Shown here: in pieces, positions 44,677 through 58,162 of the stretch
Numbering within the stretch: position 1 is the stretch's first letter
How the letters are laid out: every line of letters begins with the position of its first letter
NCBI GenBank assembly: GCA_965153455.1
Contig: OZ234500.1
Location: 9,672,001 to 9,736,000 of the forward strand
DNA: 64,000 nt
Reading direction: 5' to 3'
Source: Sphagnum compactum
Taxonomy: Eukaryota > Bryophyta > Sphagnopsida > Sphagnales
The notes under the pieces: generated by a model
Told to the model about the DNA's origin: nothing
Database searches by the model: none
Seen by the model: the letters and a program-made list of their open reading frames with translations, nothing else
Position numbers and translations under genes: made by a program

Positions 44677-47600
44677 TTATCGAACACGAGAAGCAGTTGT
44701 GATGTAACGCCCCTTTTCTAAATCATAAATCGTGGTCAGCTGTGGCCTTCGACACCGTGCTACAAACCAGATTGCCAATATGCCTACACCTAGTAATGCC
44801 ACAAGGAACAAACCCTTGAGAACAAGCACAGTAAACATCCACCACACTGGAGAAGATTGTTCCACGTCCTCATTGATCCGCACAATGAGTGCACCCAACG
44901 CCCAATCAAGCGGAACATCATGCACCTTGTTTGTGAACTTCACCCTACACAATCAAAACCAAACACTTGTCACATGTCAATCACAATTGAAGACAAGGAC
45001 AGGGCAGAAGGAAGAAGAGGTGCAGGCATGATGTTTTTACCTCTCATCCGCCATGCCAATACCCAAGCTATCATGCAACAGTGCTACAATGTACGCAGTT
45101 GAGAAACAGTATTTAATGAGTTCCTTTTCTTCGGCACCCTTGTGTTCCTCCTGAATTTGTGTCCAATCCTGACCACAGTAGTGCTGCCCCGCATCTACAA
45201 TCTCTGCCAATGATGTCGCGGCAGGCAGTTTAAAGAACTGGAGCACACAAGAAAATGTTATGAGTGGATCAGTTGCCTCAAGATCTTATCTGTGTACTCA
45301 ATTTGTTCTGTTTGAAGTATGAACTGAGCAGCAAGTATGTCAAAGTAGAATGTGGTATCCGAAACAACCTGTCTGTAACTCATGAATGAGGTAAAAAGGA
45401 ATAGAGCAAAAGGAGAGACCTCAGATGTGTAGTAACAGTTCCCAGTTGCAAAGAAATTCCCTCGTAGCTCTGGAACAAAAGCACTTCCTATTGCACATTT
45501 TGGGTACGTGCAGGCATCTGCTCCCAAGACCACAGAACTCTCAGAGGCCATGGCAGATTTCCATGTAAACAGGAAGAAGAAAAAGCAATCGTCCCAACAA
45601 TCTTTTCACCAAGAACTTTCTCTCTCTCTCTCTCTCTCTGGCTGGGTCTCTTTCTCGGTGCATTGAGAAAGATTGAGATCACTTTGTACCACGGTCCTTC
45701 TGGAGCAAGGAGTATGCAGCAGATCGACACTCAGAAAAGTTTCCTTGAGAAAGGATTGAGGAGACAGGAGAATGTGTGCCAGTGGATATGCTGACAGCAT
45801 GATGCTGCCCCTCTTCCAGACTCCATCTGTATCCTCGTGGAGTACACGGATCTATCACAACCCCCTCCTCTGTTTCTTGTGTCACCACTGCCAGCCACCA
45901 CCCGAATCTCTGGCATTAAAAAAATCTGGTGAAACAGAGGATTATGCTACACAAGTACATGCAAAAGCTTGGAGTCATCCCACTCTTCAAACCAGTTCAG
46001 TGTTAGACCCAGAAAATAGAGGTGAAAGAAAAACTGACTGGTGTGCAAAGCTTTACTTGCTGTGGCCGATCCAGTTAGCACTGACTCCAGCAGGCTGTCC
46101 CATGCTGCCTCCTGTAAACCCAAAGGATTTAGACTTGGGTGGTCATGAAACTAACCCCCGTAATCAGGAAACCTAGAAAACTAGCAGTTGTTAGTATATA
46201 CAATTCCTGGATCAGGAAACCCAGGACAATCTTTGGACATTTCACATTTGCAGAGAAACTTCTGGGGACATCAGAAACATGATCCTTAGAAAGAGAGATG
46301 CCACTTGTGGGTCTTTCCCAGATGATGTGCATACGTTTTGCAGCGAGAAAAGGTCAAAGAGCGGTGTCCTCAAGGAGTTGCCCAAGATTCCACCTTTGAC
46401 AGCAGTACATGGTGCTAAATGCAGTTGCCCATGAGGGCCTGAGCAGAACAAAAAAAGAAGCACGAATGAGATCAACATTTTCCTTGAAAAAGATTAACAC
46501 ACCTGACCATAATTGAGAAAGCTGTAGGAGTAAAGGACAAAGGTTTTCCCTCCAAGCTCTAATGTATGCTTGAATGAAGGTGGCGGTGGCACCTCCGGTA
46601 CAAATGTTACCTGCATCATCATTCTCTCTGTGCATCAATTCTCATGTTCTTTCTGCTATGTGTCATGTGAATTCTTTCATTTCATCAGAAAACAATCAAG
46701 AAGTACATATGCCAAATCTAAATGTGCATGCATGCATTGCAATGTGAAATAGAACACAGAACAATGACAAGAAGAAGACCCAAAAGAACACCAAAAGGGG
46801 AGGGGTGGGAAGGAGGACCTCACCTGGGTTGAGGCTCGACCAAGCTCTATAATACCAGTGGTCTGAAGAGGATCACTGTGAAGTGTCCCAAGAGCATAAT
46901 TTGCAGACACCCATGCATATATCCCTTTCTCCCTGCCTGCAATCGCACTCATGTAAGTGCGGAGATTTCATGAACCAAGACACACATCGAATTCTCAACA
47001 TGCTCTTTCAAGTAAAGGAAAGAAAAGGCAACAGCAACAACAACAACAATTGCAGAGAAAAACTAGGGTTTTCACATTGAGGTTTCCAAAAGACATTGTA
47101 GGGAGCAGGAACAGACCACTGATAACAGATACCCACTTGTCATGGAACAAGAATTTGGAAGCTCGTAGCACATCTCTGCAAGAAGCCAACAGCGCTTCAC
47201 GGACATTCTCATCAAGGCGTCTCAATCCAGAAGTGGCCATCAAGTAAACCCTTGTTTTGCTCTGTTCCTTCTTGGGGACCTTCTGAGTTGCAAATTCCAG
47301 TAGCTCCTTCAAAGAATCGCCAGCAAGTGGAGGATTGTCGGCAAAAGAAGACAGTCCTGGCTTTTTCCGCAAAGTTGCAGACTCCAGACCCACTAGATCT
47401 ACTGCAGCAGAGATGTGACCCTGTGTGTACTCAAACACATGAATACGAGATCCGGAGCTCCCAGCATCAATGACAATGCCATATCCCTTCTCAGATAACA
47501 GCTGTACTGCATGTGACGATTGCAGCCTTCTGGCTAAGGAGATGAGATAAATGCTAACAAACAGGAAAGACAAGAGGATGAAGATGATGATCAACACGTT

Positions 47601-47867
47601 CTTTCTGCAAAAGGGGGATGATGCTGCTGCAGAAGACTTTGTACTGTTGGGATTTTGATACAGTTGGGTTTGATACCGCATTGGCAGCTGGGTTTTGTGT
47701 GGAGGAGGGAATGTGGAGGTGGTGGTCCGTGTTTGGAGCTTGGGTGATTCCATCTTAGAGCTCAGTTTACTGCTGTCTTTCTTGCTGTTGTTGCTGCTGC
47801 TGCTGCTGTTGCTGTAGTTGCTAGACCGTCGCATGAAGCCCCCTAATCCCCCTCCATTTCCAACCAT
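44677..47867 (-). CDS. Apyrase (GDA1/CD39 nucleoside phosphatase) with two membrane spans, 8 exons
   Basis: Exons: 47867-47117, 46936-46824, 46610-46503, 46111-46057, 45887-45690, 45520-45420, 45237-45041, 44944-44677. Together they encode 596 residues in unbroken frame. Apyrases hydrolyse NTPs and NDPs; plant members act in the Golgi or at the cell surface. A Ser/Asn-rich cytosolic tail precedes a membrane span at about 91-111. Then come ACR1 IVIDAGSSGSRIHVFEY (131-147), ACR2 YLMATSGLRRL (208-218), ACR3 GIYAWVSANYALGTL (255-269), ACR4 GIIELGRASTQ (278-288), a Cys-containing DPCTPRGY, CAIGSAFVPELRG, the YCGQDW region and a second span at about 542-569. Two spans recall CD39-type ectoapyrases and some plant APYs. 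Arg284 replaces the second Gly of the usual GGAS/T in ACR4. The ATG at 47867 was chosen as the first in frame; triplets before it are not ATG. Confidence 0.93.
45617..45639. repeat. CT/GA microsatellite in an apyrase intron
   Basis: CT run in the intron between exons 5 and 6 of the apyrase gene (45689-45521). Confidence 0.85.
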
Positions 47868-48045
47868 TCTCTCACATATTCTCACATTCTAGCAGCACTG
47901 CAGCAAGGAAATTACCAAACCAGATGCACATGAAGGGATGTGGTTTAATGGAAGAGTTTCTTCCCTTGTGCTCCAACACCCACACATCACATTTGGGCAC
48001 AGAAAAAACACCCCGAGGTTTCTTCTTCAAACCCCAAACCAGAAG

Positions 48046-48054
48046 AAACCCTAA
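48046..48054 (-). promoter_or_regulatory. Telo-box upstream of the apyrase gene
   Basis: AAACCCTAA lies about 180 bases before the apyrase start codon. On the plus strand it reads as written here. The leader from 47868 to about 48700 is purine/pyrimidine-biased and lacks a convincing upstream coding exon. Confidence 0.35.
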
Positions 48055-48834
48055 CACCAACACAGAGCACGAATCTTCCACCAACAAAGAGACAGCAGGT
48101 GTCTCCTCAGTACCTGAAGAAGATTGCTACCATCCGCCGAGAGAGATTAGGAAGAGGAGCTTTCTTAAAAAGAAATGCTTCTCTTCTTCTTGGGGTCTAG
48201 ATCTTTCACGCCCTCCAACTTCAAACCCCAAATCTGTCAAGATCCAAAACCCAATCACAACAGCAGATCTGTTGTAGCAAACAACCCAACTCCACAAAAC
48301 CACCAAACTTCTCCCCACAAATTGAACTTCGTCACCGCACAACCCATCAGGAGCTGATCAGATCAAACTCGGAAAACAGGGGCAGAAAAGCAAAAACCTC
48401 CCATCATTCAGAAAATATTTCAATGAAGAATCTCCAGTTCTCCCACACACATTCTCTAAGAAAACAAAAATCCTGGGAAGATCGAGGAGAAGAAAAAAGA
48501 AGCAGAAGAAGAAGCTTAGTCTCAATGCAATCAGGAGGGCGGCTGCTGCTGCTGCTTGATGCAGATCTCTATTTTTTCTCTGCGTTTCTGTGTCTGTTTC
48601 TGTGTGTGTGTTTCTCTCTCCTCTCACCAGCATCTGGCAGAGATCAAAGGGACTATGTCCGGCAGGCCTGGCTGATGATGGAATCATGCAAAATCCATGG
48701 TGATGCTCAACACCCAAAATGGGAAAATCCAAAAACCATGACCTGCTTGATGCAGCAGCATCCAATACACACAATCCCTTTCTTGAATGGCTCCAAACCC
48801 CATTACCCTGCTGCTTCAATGATCAAACCACATG

Positions 48835-49200
48835 ATGATCTGCTTGATGCATCATACAGTCTGCCACTTGTTGAATGGTCCATCTGCTTGATGCATCATA
48901 CAACCTGATTCTTGAATGCTCCAACCACATGATGATCTGCTTGATGCATCATACAATCCAATTCTTGAATGGTCCAACCATATGATGATCTGCTTGATGC
49001 ATCATACAATCCAATTCTTGAATGATCCAACCACATGATGATCTGCTTGATGCATCATACAATCCAATTCTTGAATGATCCAACCATATGATGATCTCCT
49101 TGATGATGCATCATACAATCCAGTTCTTGAATGATCAAACCACATGATGATCTCCTTGATGCATCATACAACCTAATTCTTGATCATATGGTCATACCAT
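48835..49200. repeat. 53-bp tandem array with the palindrome TGATGCATCA
   Basis: Units carry TGCTTGATGCATCATACAAT, then CCAATTCTTGAATGATCCAA and a (C/T)CATATGATGATC variant. Starts at 48885, 48938, 48991, 49044 and 49097 are exactly 53 apart except for the first diverged units. Degenerate copies extend back to about 48740 and forward to 49270. TGATGCATCA is a perfect ten-base palindrome and is present in nearly all units. The array lies about 1 kb upstream of the apyrase gene. Confidence 0.92.
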
Positions 49201-50414
49201 ATGGTTTGCTTTACATCATACAATCCAATTCTTGAATGATCACACTATATGATTTGCTCGATGCATCATGCAAGCAAACCAACGCATGACATTGATACCA
49301 TCATAGCATAGGGCTGCATCATGCAATCCAATCCCTTCTGATCAAACACCCATGGCCTGTTTGTAATGGATGCATCATGGAATCCATATAGATCTTTGGG
49401 TGTCACCATAAGAAGAGGAGTTCCAAATTTGTATGCCATGGACTAGGTAACCGGCAAGAGTGTGCGAGTGTGAATAGATCGAGGTGAGTGAGTGTTGAGA
49501 CCATTCATGGTAACCAACGCATTTTAGCCAATTACCAAACATAATTATCCCTATTGTTCTTTAATATGCAATTATGCATGTTCAAGTCTTTGTAAGAGTT
49601 GTGAAAAATATGATCATTTAAGGTACCTTTTTTGTTTTCGTGTTGCAAATAACTGGTTATGATTTTCTTTCAATGTGTGTTTTCTAGCCAGGCGACATCA
49701 CATTTTGGCTTCAATGATGATGCGTTACAACTATTATGACAACAATTCAATTTTTTTCGAAGTATGTAATCCTCTAAACTTTGAGCTTTCAACTTTTTTG
49801 TGTTTAAGGTTTCTAGTTTCCATGTTACATATTATTCAATTGACATTTGCAAAAAAACATGTTGAGCTTTTCTATAATCCTTTTGTTGGGCCCTACCCCC
49901 CACAGGGACAGGGATTATTTGCATTCGATCCAACTTGTTTGTGATGCCTTGTTTTTTTCTAGTTGTTGTTTGGTGGTTAGTATTAGTGTTGTGGGTGCCT
50001 TTTGTTGTTGTGGGCATCGTTGCAATGATGTATGTGCCTTGAAATGTATGTTGTTGGTAGGGTTTATAGTTTGTAAAGGTTTAGGATTTAAGATTTCAAG
50101 CTCCACATGTTGCATGATATAGATTTTGCTTCATTCCTAAGTTGCAATTTCAATGAACTTGTTGGGGAAGGGGAAGCACAACAAAAAACACTACTCACAT
50201 TTTGACGATTGATTTAATTTAGTAGCTAACAAACATTGTGGACAAAGTAGACATAACCAACAATTTCCTAATGCAAAGCAATTTGGAGTGTGCAATTGTA
50301 AGAATTACAAAAGACCCAAAGGTTATAGGTTCTTCATCATTGCACTACAAATGCTTGGGTGTTCTTTATGTTCATTGATCTCATTGTTGTGGTTGAAGTT
50401 ATGTTATTCAAAAC

Positions 50415-52270
50415 ATGATGAAGTGTGTCTTATGCCACCCATGTCAAACATCCTCTATTAAGAACCGTACACAATCAAGGAAAGGTATTGTCTATTACAA
50501 TCCTTTGCATGACATCACAAGCATGAAAAGACACATTGATAATGAACATGCTTTTGTTTTATTTCATTACAAACAAAAAGTGAAGGTGTTTGAAGAATAT
50601 GATATTGCTCAGAAAAAGGGAAGAAGAAAAAAGAACACATCATGAACCTATTGGCTAAGATGATGGAACAATATGTGCTCCCAAACATTACACAATGTGC
50701 AACTACCATTGCCTATTAAAACCTTTAGATGTTTAAAATAAAATTTGATACTTCTGCACTTGTGTAATAAATTTTATTAATGATGAGTTTGCCTTCAAAT
50801 TACAATTAAGTTGTTTGAACCTCATAACACCTCTAAAATAACATTGGTTTAATGAATTAAATATTTGTTGGTTGAATATTCATTCACCCACAAAATTATA
50901 ATTTACGTCAAGGATGAAGGCACAAATTTGAACACCCTTGCTATTGCTTTGAGTTTGGTTGTGTCATGTGCATCATTGTAACTTGTTTAACCTGTCAATG
51001 GGACCTATTTTGGCCATGTGATGTCCAAGGCATGTCAATATGTCACAAATGACAATAGAGTTGGGGTTAGGATGAAGAAAGTTAATTTGGTTGAAACTTA
51101 GTTAATTTTACAAAAACCCATTACATTGAAAAAAAACCCAAAAAAGGCTAATAATAATTAAAATTAACTTATACTTGGAGGTTGGTTTAAAGGTGCAAAA
51201 ATTGAAAACACCTATCAAAACCAATTTTGTTTTCAAGGTTGTTTTATTTCAAGAGAAGTTCAAATTTTTTGTTACCATAAATATTTGTTATAATCAATAG
51301 ACTTGTAAGTTGCAAGTTCAAATACCCTTAGGCTCCATATGAGCAATTACAAAAACTATCACTAAAACCTTAAGCCTTATGATTCAATAATGCATTTGAA
51401 CCAAATTAGGGAATTTTGGTTACTTTCTAATGTTTTATTTGCAAATTTTTTTTTGTTTCTACCAAGTTGTGGGTTAAGTACCAAGTTTGAACATTCACAA
51501 ACCCACCTTTTGTATGTGGGTAATTTGACCAAAAGGTAGAAATTATGTATGCCGAAATGGGCCTTCAAATCATCAACATGTTGGAGCCTTTTTTACCATT
51601 TATAGTCACTTTCAACCTTGTTACTACATGCAACATGTGTGCCATTCAATTAAATCCACAATTTAAAAGCTTATAATGTATGATGGAATACATTAATAGA
51701 AATAGAACAAGGGCTATTGTAGAAGAATATATGATGAACAAGTAAGTCTACTACCTCTATTAATGAAAGTGTTTAAACATTTAAACGTGCAATGTGTAGC
51801 AACCCCTACTCATGCAACATCCAACATTATGACTCCTTATGGGGAATTGAAACATCAATTAAAAAAGCCAATTTATTTCGGTGAAAATTGAAATGTAGTT
51901 GTATCAGTGAATTGTTATAAATCACCCTTGCAATATTAGTGCAATGATCACGAGAATCAATTCCTTGATGTTGCATTCCTTGTTCAAAAAAATTTAGATA
52001 TTCCAAGATCTCAAATTGAAATTAAAATAAGTTTTAATGTTGATATTATATTGACAAGTTTGCGACAATGTTGGTTGGGAGTTTTGAACTTGGACAAGCT
52101 AGTGATGATCTTGAAGAATTGGTTGAATGATGCAAAAATAGGATGCACATTTGCTTCTAAATGAATGGAATAATTATTTATTGCCAAGGAGGAATTACTT
52201 GATGATTATAAGGATGAAATTGAAAAGGCTAGATTACAAGGAATGATTCTCAAAACCCTTATAATAGTTA
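50415..52270 (+). mobile_element. Second hAT-type transposase relic (BED finger and C-terminal part)
   Basis: The frame at 50415-50645 has CVLC followed at a distance by MKRHIDNEH, the C-x2-C / H-x4-H layout of BED fingers. Further on, read across stops, CAIQLNPQFKSL and INRNRTRAIVEEY (about 51640-51735) match the usual DPRFK...AIVEEY part. IPRSQIEIKISFNVDIILTS, LRQCWLGVLNLDKL, KNWLNDAKIGC and AKEELLDD (about 51995-52245) match the C-terminal dimerisation region of plant hAT proteins. The central DUF659 part seems missing. Stops and gaps show it is inactive. Ends and target-site duplications were not found. Confidence 0.65.
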
Positions 52271-54249
52271 TAGTGTTTAAGATTATGCCCTAATTCAAAT
52301 GTATAGGAACTAGGAAAAGTCAAATTGTTGTGGACATTGGGTGCAAGGATTAAAACCACAAGGGCACTAGAAATTTTGTAAACAAATTTCTACAAGAAGT
52401 AGCTATGTTTGGATATCTATGTTTGCAAAAAAATTGTGCCAATTGTTAGTTTATTTGGATATTCAATACTTGCAAGTTGTAGTTCTATTACATTTTGGAT
52501 ATTTGTAGAACTTTTGTGCAAATTGCAATTATGTTTGGATTTTGTATATTCAATACTCATAGGTGACCATTATATGACTAAAACATGTTTCATCATTTCA
52601 TCAATTGATCATGGTTCTTGTATGTAGCTTTTTGTCAATTTTTTGAATTGCCTTGTACAAGTTTCAACTTTGTTTCGATTTTGATATGAACAAATTATGA
52701 CTTTAAGTGAAGACATGTCATCATTTCACAAGCTAATCACATATATCACTACAGCAAAACTTGACATTTATGATTAGGACAAATATGACTAGTGACCATT
52801 TTCTAGTTATATAGTCAAATATATGCCATGTTTTTATGCTTATTATTCTTTGTATTCTTGTAACCATGGATATGACTACATCACTAAAAGACATCATGGA
52901 TAAAATTACATGACCAAAAAATCTTTTTGATGAAACCATATAATTATGTAATAATATAAAATTTGAAACATTAAAAACTTGTCAATTAAAGGGGAAAAAA
53001 AATAAGAAGGTAAACATATGTACCTAGTAAGCATATTATAAGCTTGTAGATGATCAAACACATAAATAATGCACAAATAAATACTAATATTTTATAATTT
53101 CTAAAACTTTTGCCTTAGACTCACTAATTATTTAATGTGAATTTATTGATAGTGGTTATAAACAAATTTGGGGGAATTTTCTCATTTTTGAAAAAAATAT
53201 CAAAAAATGGAAAATAAATTGCCAAAGTTTTTGAAACCATAAAATTAAATAAAAAATTGATGCCTATAATATAATTAAAATCTTCAAGTTGGGTCTCTTG
53301 CTCAAAGGTTTATTTAATGATTTAAAAAAATTGATATTAAATAATGAAATATATTATTATTAGTGATATCTAATGAATTTCAAAAAAAATCTAATGGCAT
53401 TGTTTTTCATGTTTGTGATAGGTAACAAACAACATATAATTTGATCTTTATTATTTATCAAAGTATTTGGTCATACAACTTGGAATTTTTTAGTATTTAA
53501 TATTAAATCACATTTAAAAAACTGAAAATAACGTTAAAATAAGATTAAAATTTACGACTCACAATAAAATTGAATACAAATTATGAAATTAAAAAGTACA
53601 TGTGTATCAATTAATAATTAGGAAATTTAAATAATTTAAATAGTTTTTATAAAATTTAAAAATATCTTAAATAATATTTAATGTTTCATGGATTATGTTT
53701 TTAACATATAATTTAAAATAAACATAACAAAACATTTCTATAACTTTTATTGATTCGTTACATTTTTTAAAAGGGGGGGAAATATTATATATATACCAAA
53801 AAAATGTTGACTTTAAATATTTTTATTTACAAATAATTTTATGAAAAGAAAAAATCTTCAAGATATCATTGTTGTTCAAATGTATGAAATAGTGAAGATT
53901 CAAATTTATTTTTGGTCAAATTACTTCATATTTTGGTTTTTAATTTTTATAAATGTGTAGATCTTGGAAAAATCTTTAAGAATGAAATTTATTTATTTTC
54001 ATTTGGACAAATTATGAAAAAGATAATAATGGTCAAAATTGGGTTGTTTTGTATGTGACAAAGGATGATGTGAGATAATGTTGTAAACTTATCAAATATC
54101 TTTTGTTAACAAGTTCAACTTTGTAAACTATTAAAATAGATGAAAAAGTATTAGTCTACACACAATACACACACTAAATATTTTCAAAGTGCAAATATTA
54201 CTTGTGATCAGCCAACAAAAAGGCTTGTCACCAAAAAATAAATAGGATC

Positions 54250-54301
54250 CTACTTACCTACTTACTTAAACCTAGTACCTACCTACCTACCTACCTACCT
54301 A
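54250..54301. repeat. (ACCT)n tetranucleotide repeat
   Basis: CTTACCTACTTACTTA followed by repeated CTAC within the AT-rich region. Confidence 0.8.
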
Positions 54302-55144
54302 TTCAATTTGTTTTGCATTAGTGTGAAATTTTGCAAATTTAGCATGCTACTTGATACATAAACAAACATAACATTTGGTATATAACAGGGTTGCCCTTAA
54401 AGTTGTACCCATCCCAACCCTCTTTTGGTACCCTTTTCATTTTGTCAACCTCTCTTTGTTTTTATCCATAAAGTTTAAATAATTTGATCAAACAACAAAA
54501 TTTAGCAATATTAGTATTTACTAGGTTTGCATTTTATGCAATTATGTTCTTTTGCTATGTATCTCAAAATGAACTACATTTAGAATCAAACTTTCTTTAA
54601 CATTTGTGAAGATATATAAACAATTTAATTTTGATTGTGACACCTAATTCCAAATTAATTATGTAGTTTGATGCTTATCTAACCATTTCAACTTGTTTTG
54701 GATCTCTAATGAGCAATTTCATCCTTCGTTTGGAATATTTTATGAATAATTTTGATATCAATAATTTTCAATGAGTTTCATAACATCGTTGACAATCTCA
54801 AAGTAGCTAACATTATTTGATGACAACTATGCAAATTATAGATTTTGTTAGGCATCCTTTAAATTTTTTGTAGAATTTATATATATATTTCAAAAAATGG
54901 TGAAAAAAACTTCATAAACATAATTTCTTTGTGTCTTCCTCACTGTTTTGAGAAACATATTGTCACGTTGAAAATTGCACATTTACATAAAAGTTAACAG
55001 TTTGACATCAATTTTGGCTTGTTTGAGCTCATCCGCACCCATTTGCATTATAAATTGCAACTTAATTGTCCAATATTATTAAAATCAACACCACATAACT
55101 ATATTGGAACCCATAACTACACACTTAGTTGCAAGGGACATCAA

Positions 55145-55285
55145 CAAACTTCGTTTGTCAATGGATGAATGAAAATTCACACAAACATTAAGTTTTTTAA
55201 TCGATGAATGAAAAATCATGCAATGTTAAGTTTGTCAATGGATGAATAAAAAATCACATGAACATTAGGTTTCTAAATGGATGAA
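55145..55285. repeat. Imperfect short tandem repeat, three copies
   Basis: Variants of TCAATGGATGAATGAAAA-TCA followed by AACATTAAG recur three to four times at 40-50 base spacing. Confidence 0.65.
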
Positions 55286-58041
55286 CTTGCTTAGTAGTTA
55301 TGCCATAGTAATGACTTAGTTGCCATTTGCAAATTGGGTACAGTGTCGTTATACATAACTACTATCTTATATCGACATGAATTGTCACATAGTTGTCAAT
55401 TAGATGTTGTAGTCATTAATATGTTTCCATCACATCCACAATTGCAAAAGAATTACAATGGAAATCAATAGAATGCATCATTGATGGATGGATGAAAATC
55501 AATGTCAACATGACATTACAACAATGGTTGCAAATTGGTTACGCTGGAATTGCATAGTAATTATTCTTGCATAATTGTAACTAAACTATACAAGTTGCAT
55601 ATTTATATGATTCCACATACACAGAGTTGCATTTGTTGTAACTCATGCAACTTGTCTAATATAATTCATGTGCAAAAATATGCTAAATTGCAATGAAATT
55701 GCAAGTGGCCATTGCAATTCAAAAACCCATTCGTAATGTGAATTGCAAATCACCCTATTTCTCATAGTGAATGCAGATCTACAAATAAAAGTATGTTAAT
55801 TGATCAAGTTCAACATGTAGTCATTTAGGTGGTCTTCAATATTTTCCATTTGCTTCAACAAATCTATTGCAAAGTTCCCTAAAGTTTTCAAGGGATTTAG
55901 CTACAAATCCTTCAGAACCAAACCACAAATTTTGAAAATTAACAAAAGTTTATTTAAGTTTCAAGTTCCAAATCAACATCTACAAAACTCTATTAGAATC
56001 CCAATCCATTTTGGACTTCAATCTAACTTCCCATAATACCAAAAATCTAACAAGCCATTTATATCCACTAATAGGAAATTAAGCCTCACAAGCCTTCCAC
56101 CATTTTAGTGGATCTTCACAAGAGTTTTCCATCTAATTATAGATTCCAAAAACAAGAAAGTTTTTATTTCACCTTTAGTCATAAACATAAATAATTAAGC
56201 AAATATTCATTTATTTTCAAGCACATTAGACATATGATTTAAATAGGTTTTATTAAAAATCTGAACTGAATTTTAATTGCAAAAATTAAAAAGTTACATG
56301 TTTGATGACAATATCATCTAGAAATAGTCATACACCCAACACAACAACCAATGGTCATTCTTTAGCAATAGACATTACTAGCTTTATAAGATCATTTGTA
56401 AGTTGAACACAAAAGGTGAATTCATAGGGTTTAGAATCATACCTTGTTATAATTGTGACTAGATCTTTCTTCCCACATAATTGTTCATAATAAATAAATA
56501 TCTGAATTTAAGGTCAAGAGCTTAAAACCAACATCATTTGAGCTTATTTTGGATCAAACTCATGTAAACAATCCAATAATGGAGCAAGCACATGGGTGAC
56601 TTCCAATCACATCCTATTTGCTCACGAAAATAATTTCATATCAAACCAAAATGGGGGGATAAAGGTCATTTGGATTTTTGATTGAATAGTCTTTAGGGTC
56701 CATTTAAAGATTGATTGCATTTAGATGCAATCACAATAAAAAGAACCATCCTAGGGACGTTTGATCTCCTAAAAGAATGATACATTATCCTATTTTTTGT
56801 TAAGATTAATTTTTTGGGTGGTATTAATCAAGCCTAGAATTCATAATAAGATTTATAATTAGTTGTTTAAACCTATCATTTAAGTGATCAATAAATTTTC
56901 ACATAAGTGAAATATTGATGGGATTTAGGAAAGTTGAATTGATTAAATATTTAACTTTAGCTTAAGGTAAAATCATAATTAGGTTATTCACTTTTAATAT
57001 TGAGAAAGTCCATTTTAAATATATTTTCACAAATTTAATGAAAACTCTTTCAATATGAATATTTGCAACTTATGCATCCAATGACATATCTCTATGCTTT
57101 CATTAAAAAATATGGATAACTTAAAATGTGTACATGGTTGGACATACACTTGGTAAAAAAATCCATGCATGAAATTTTGAATGAAAAATGGACTGATTGA
57201 ATCTAATAATGCAATATTTAACTACACGTGTATAAAAACTTTTCTATAGAGAAAGTTTTGATGCATCTTACTCTTAAATGCCTCATTTGATTTGATGTTA
57301 TCTTTTTTTTCAAATATTTTTTGAATCCGAATGTCAATTTTTAACTTATGATTGAGACATTGCTATTTTTGAAAGGTGTATTATGGATCCATTCTTTTTT
57401 TAGAACCCATTTATATTTTCGAATATGATTTTTGTTAAAGTCTATTGCAACATAGATAATTAAAAAATGATTATATTAAGGTTGAATATAATTTTAAAAT
57501 TTTAAGTTCATTGATAGCCATAAGAAATTGTGACTATTTGGACAAAAGATCAACTCAAGTGGGAGCTTGTTTGAAGCTTGTGACTAAATAACTTTGAACA
57601 AAGAAAACACCTCAAATGGGATTAGCAATGAAAATGTTTACCAAAGTGAGAACTTCGTCTTTGGAGAGGACAATGTTCAAATGCCAACAAGATGATTGAA
57701 ATGTGAGAAAAACAAGAAAATAAAATTGCTTTTGCATAAAGTAAAAATCAACTTTGTTTGCAATAAATACAAAATCACAAAGTGTATCTTGTGTCCCATA
57801 TGTGTTCACTATCACAATCTTTAGAACCACATCATCTTAGGGTTAAAAACCCTAACCCTAGATTCATCCATACATTAATCTTGGAACTCAAAACAAAACA
57901 AAAAGCTATCAAACTAAAGAAATAAAACCCTAAATCATAGACTAGCCCAAACATGAATGTCCAAAACCAAACTTTACAACAAAAGCAACAATAAATCTTA
58001 GATCACCCAATATCATCCATCCTTTACATCACATATTAGAA

Positions 58042-58162
58042 CTAAAACCCTAAACCCTAATCACTCCCACATACTAATACTAAGCTTGAAAAGTTTTTCT
58101 AAACAACATTAGCGTTCAAATTAGTATTAATATGTGGGAGTAATTAGGGTTTAGGGTTTTAG
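58042..58162. repeat. 42-bp inverted repeat forming a hairpin
   Basis: Arms 58042-58083 and 58121-58162 are complementary at 40 of 42 positions, with a 37-base loop between them. Each arm contains two telomere-type repeats. It could be a miniature inverted-repeat element or a small-RNA-like hairpin. Confidence 0.88.

Larger units (their letters stand above)
52300..57830. other. AT-rich gene desert
   Basis: More than 5 kb of very AT-rich sequence with only short frames. No family resemblance on either strand. Confidence 0.6.

Noticed and set aside
45679-45916. A second frame overlapping apyrase exon 5 (reading MPEIRVVAGSGDTRN)
   Set aside because: The other frame contains the conserved DPCTPRGY and joins both neighbouring exons in phase. 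This one is a shadow.
46380-46460. Possible apyrase exon reading ALMGNCI
   Set aside because: It meets a stop in the required frame. The exon at 46111-46057 (EAAWDSLLESVLTGS) joins both neighbours with correct phase, so this stretch is intronic.
48835-49200. CRISPR-like array upstream of the apyrase gene
   Set aside because: The whole 53-bp unit repeats, including the would-be spacers, so it is a minisatellite.
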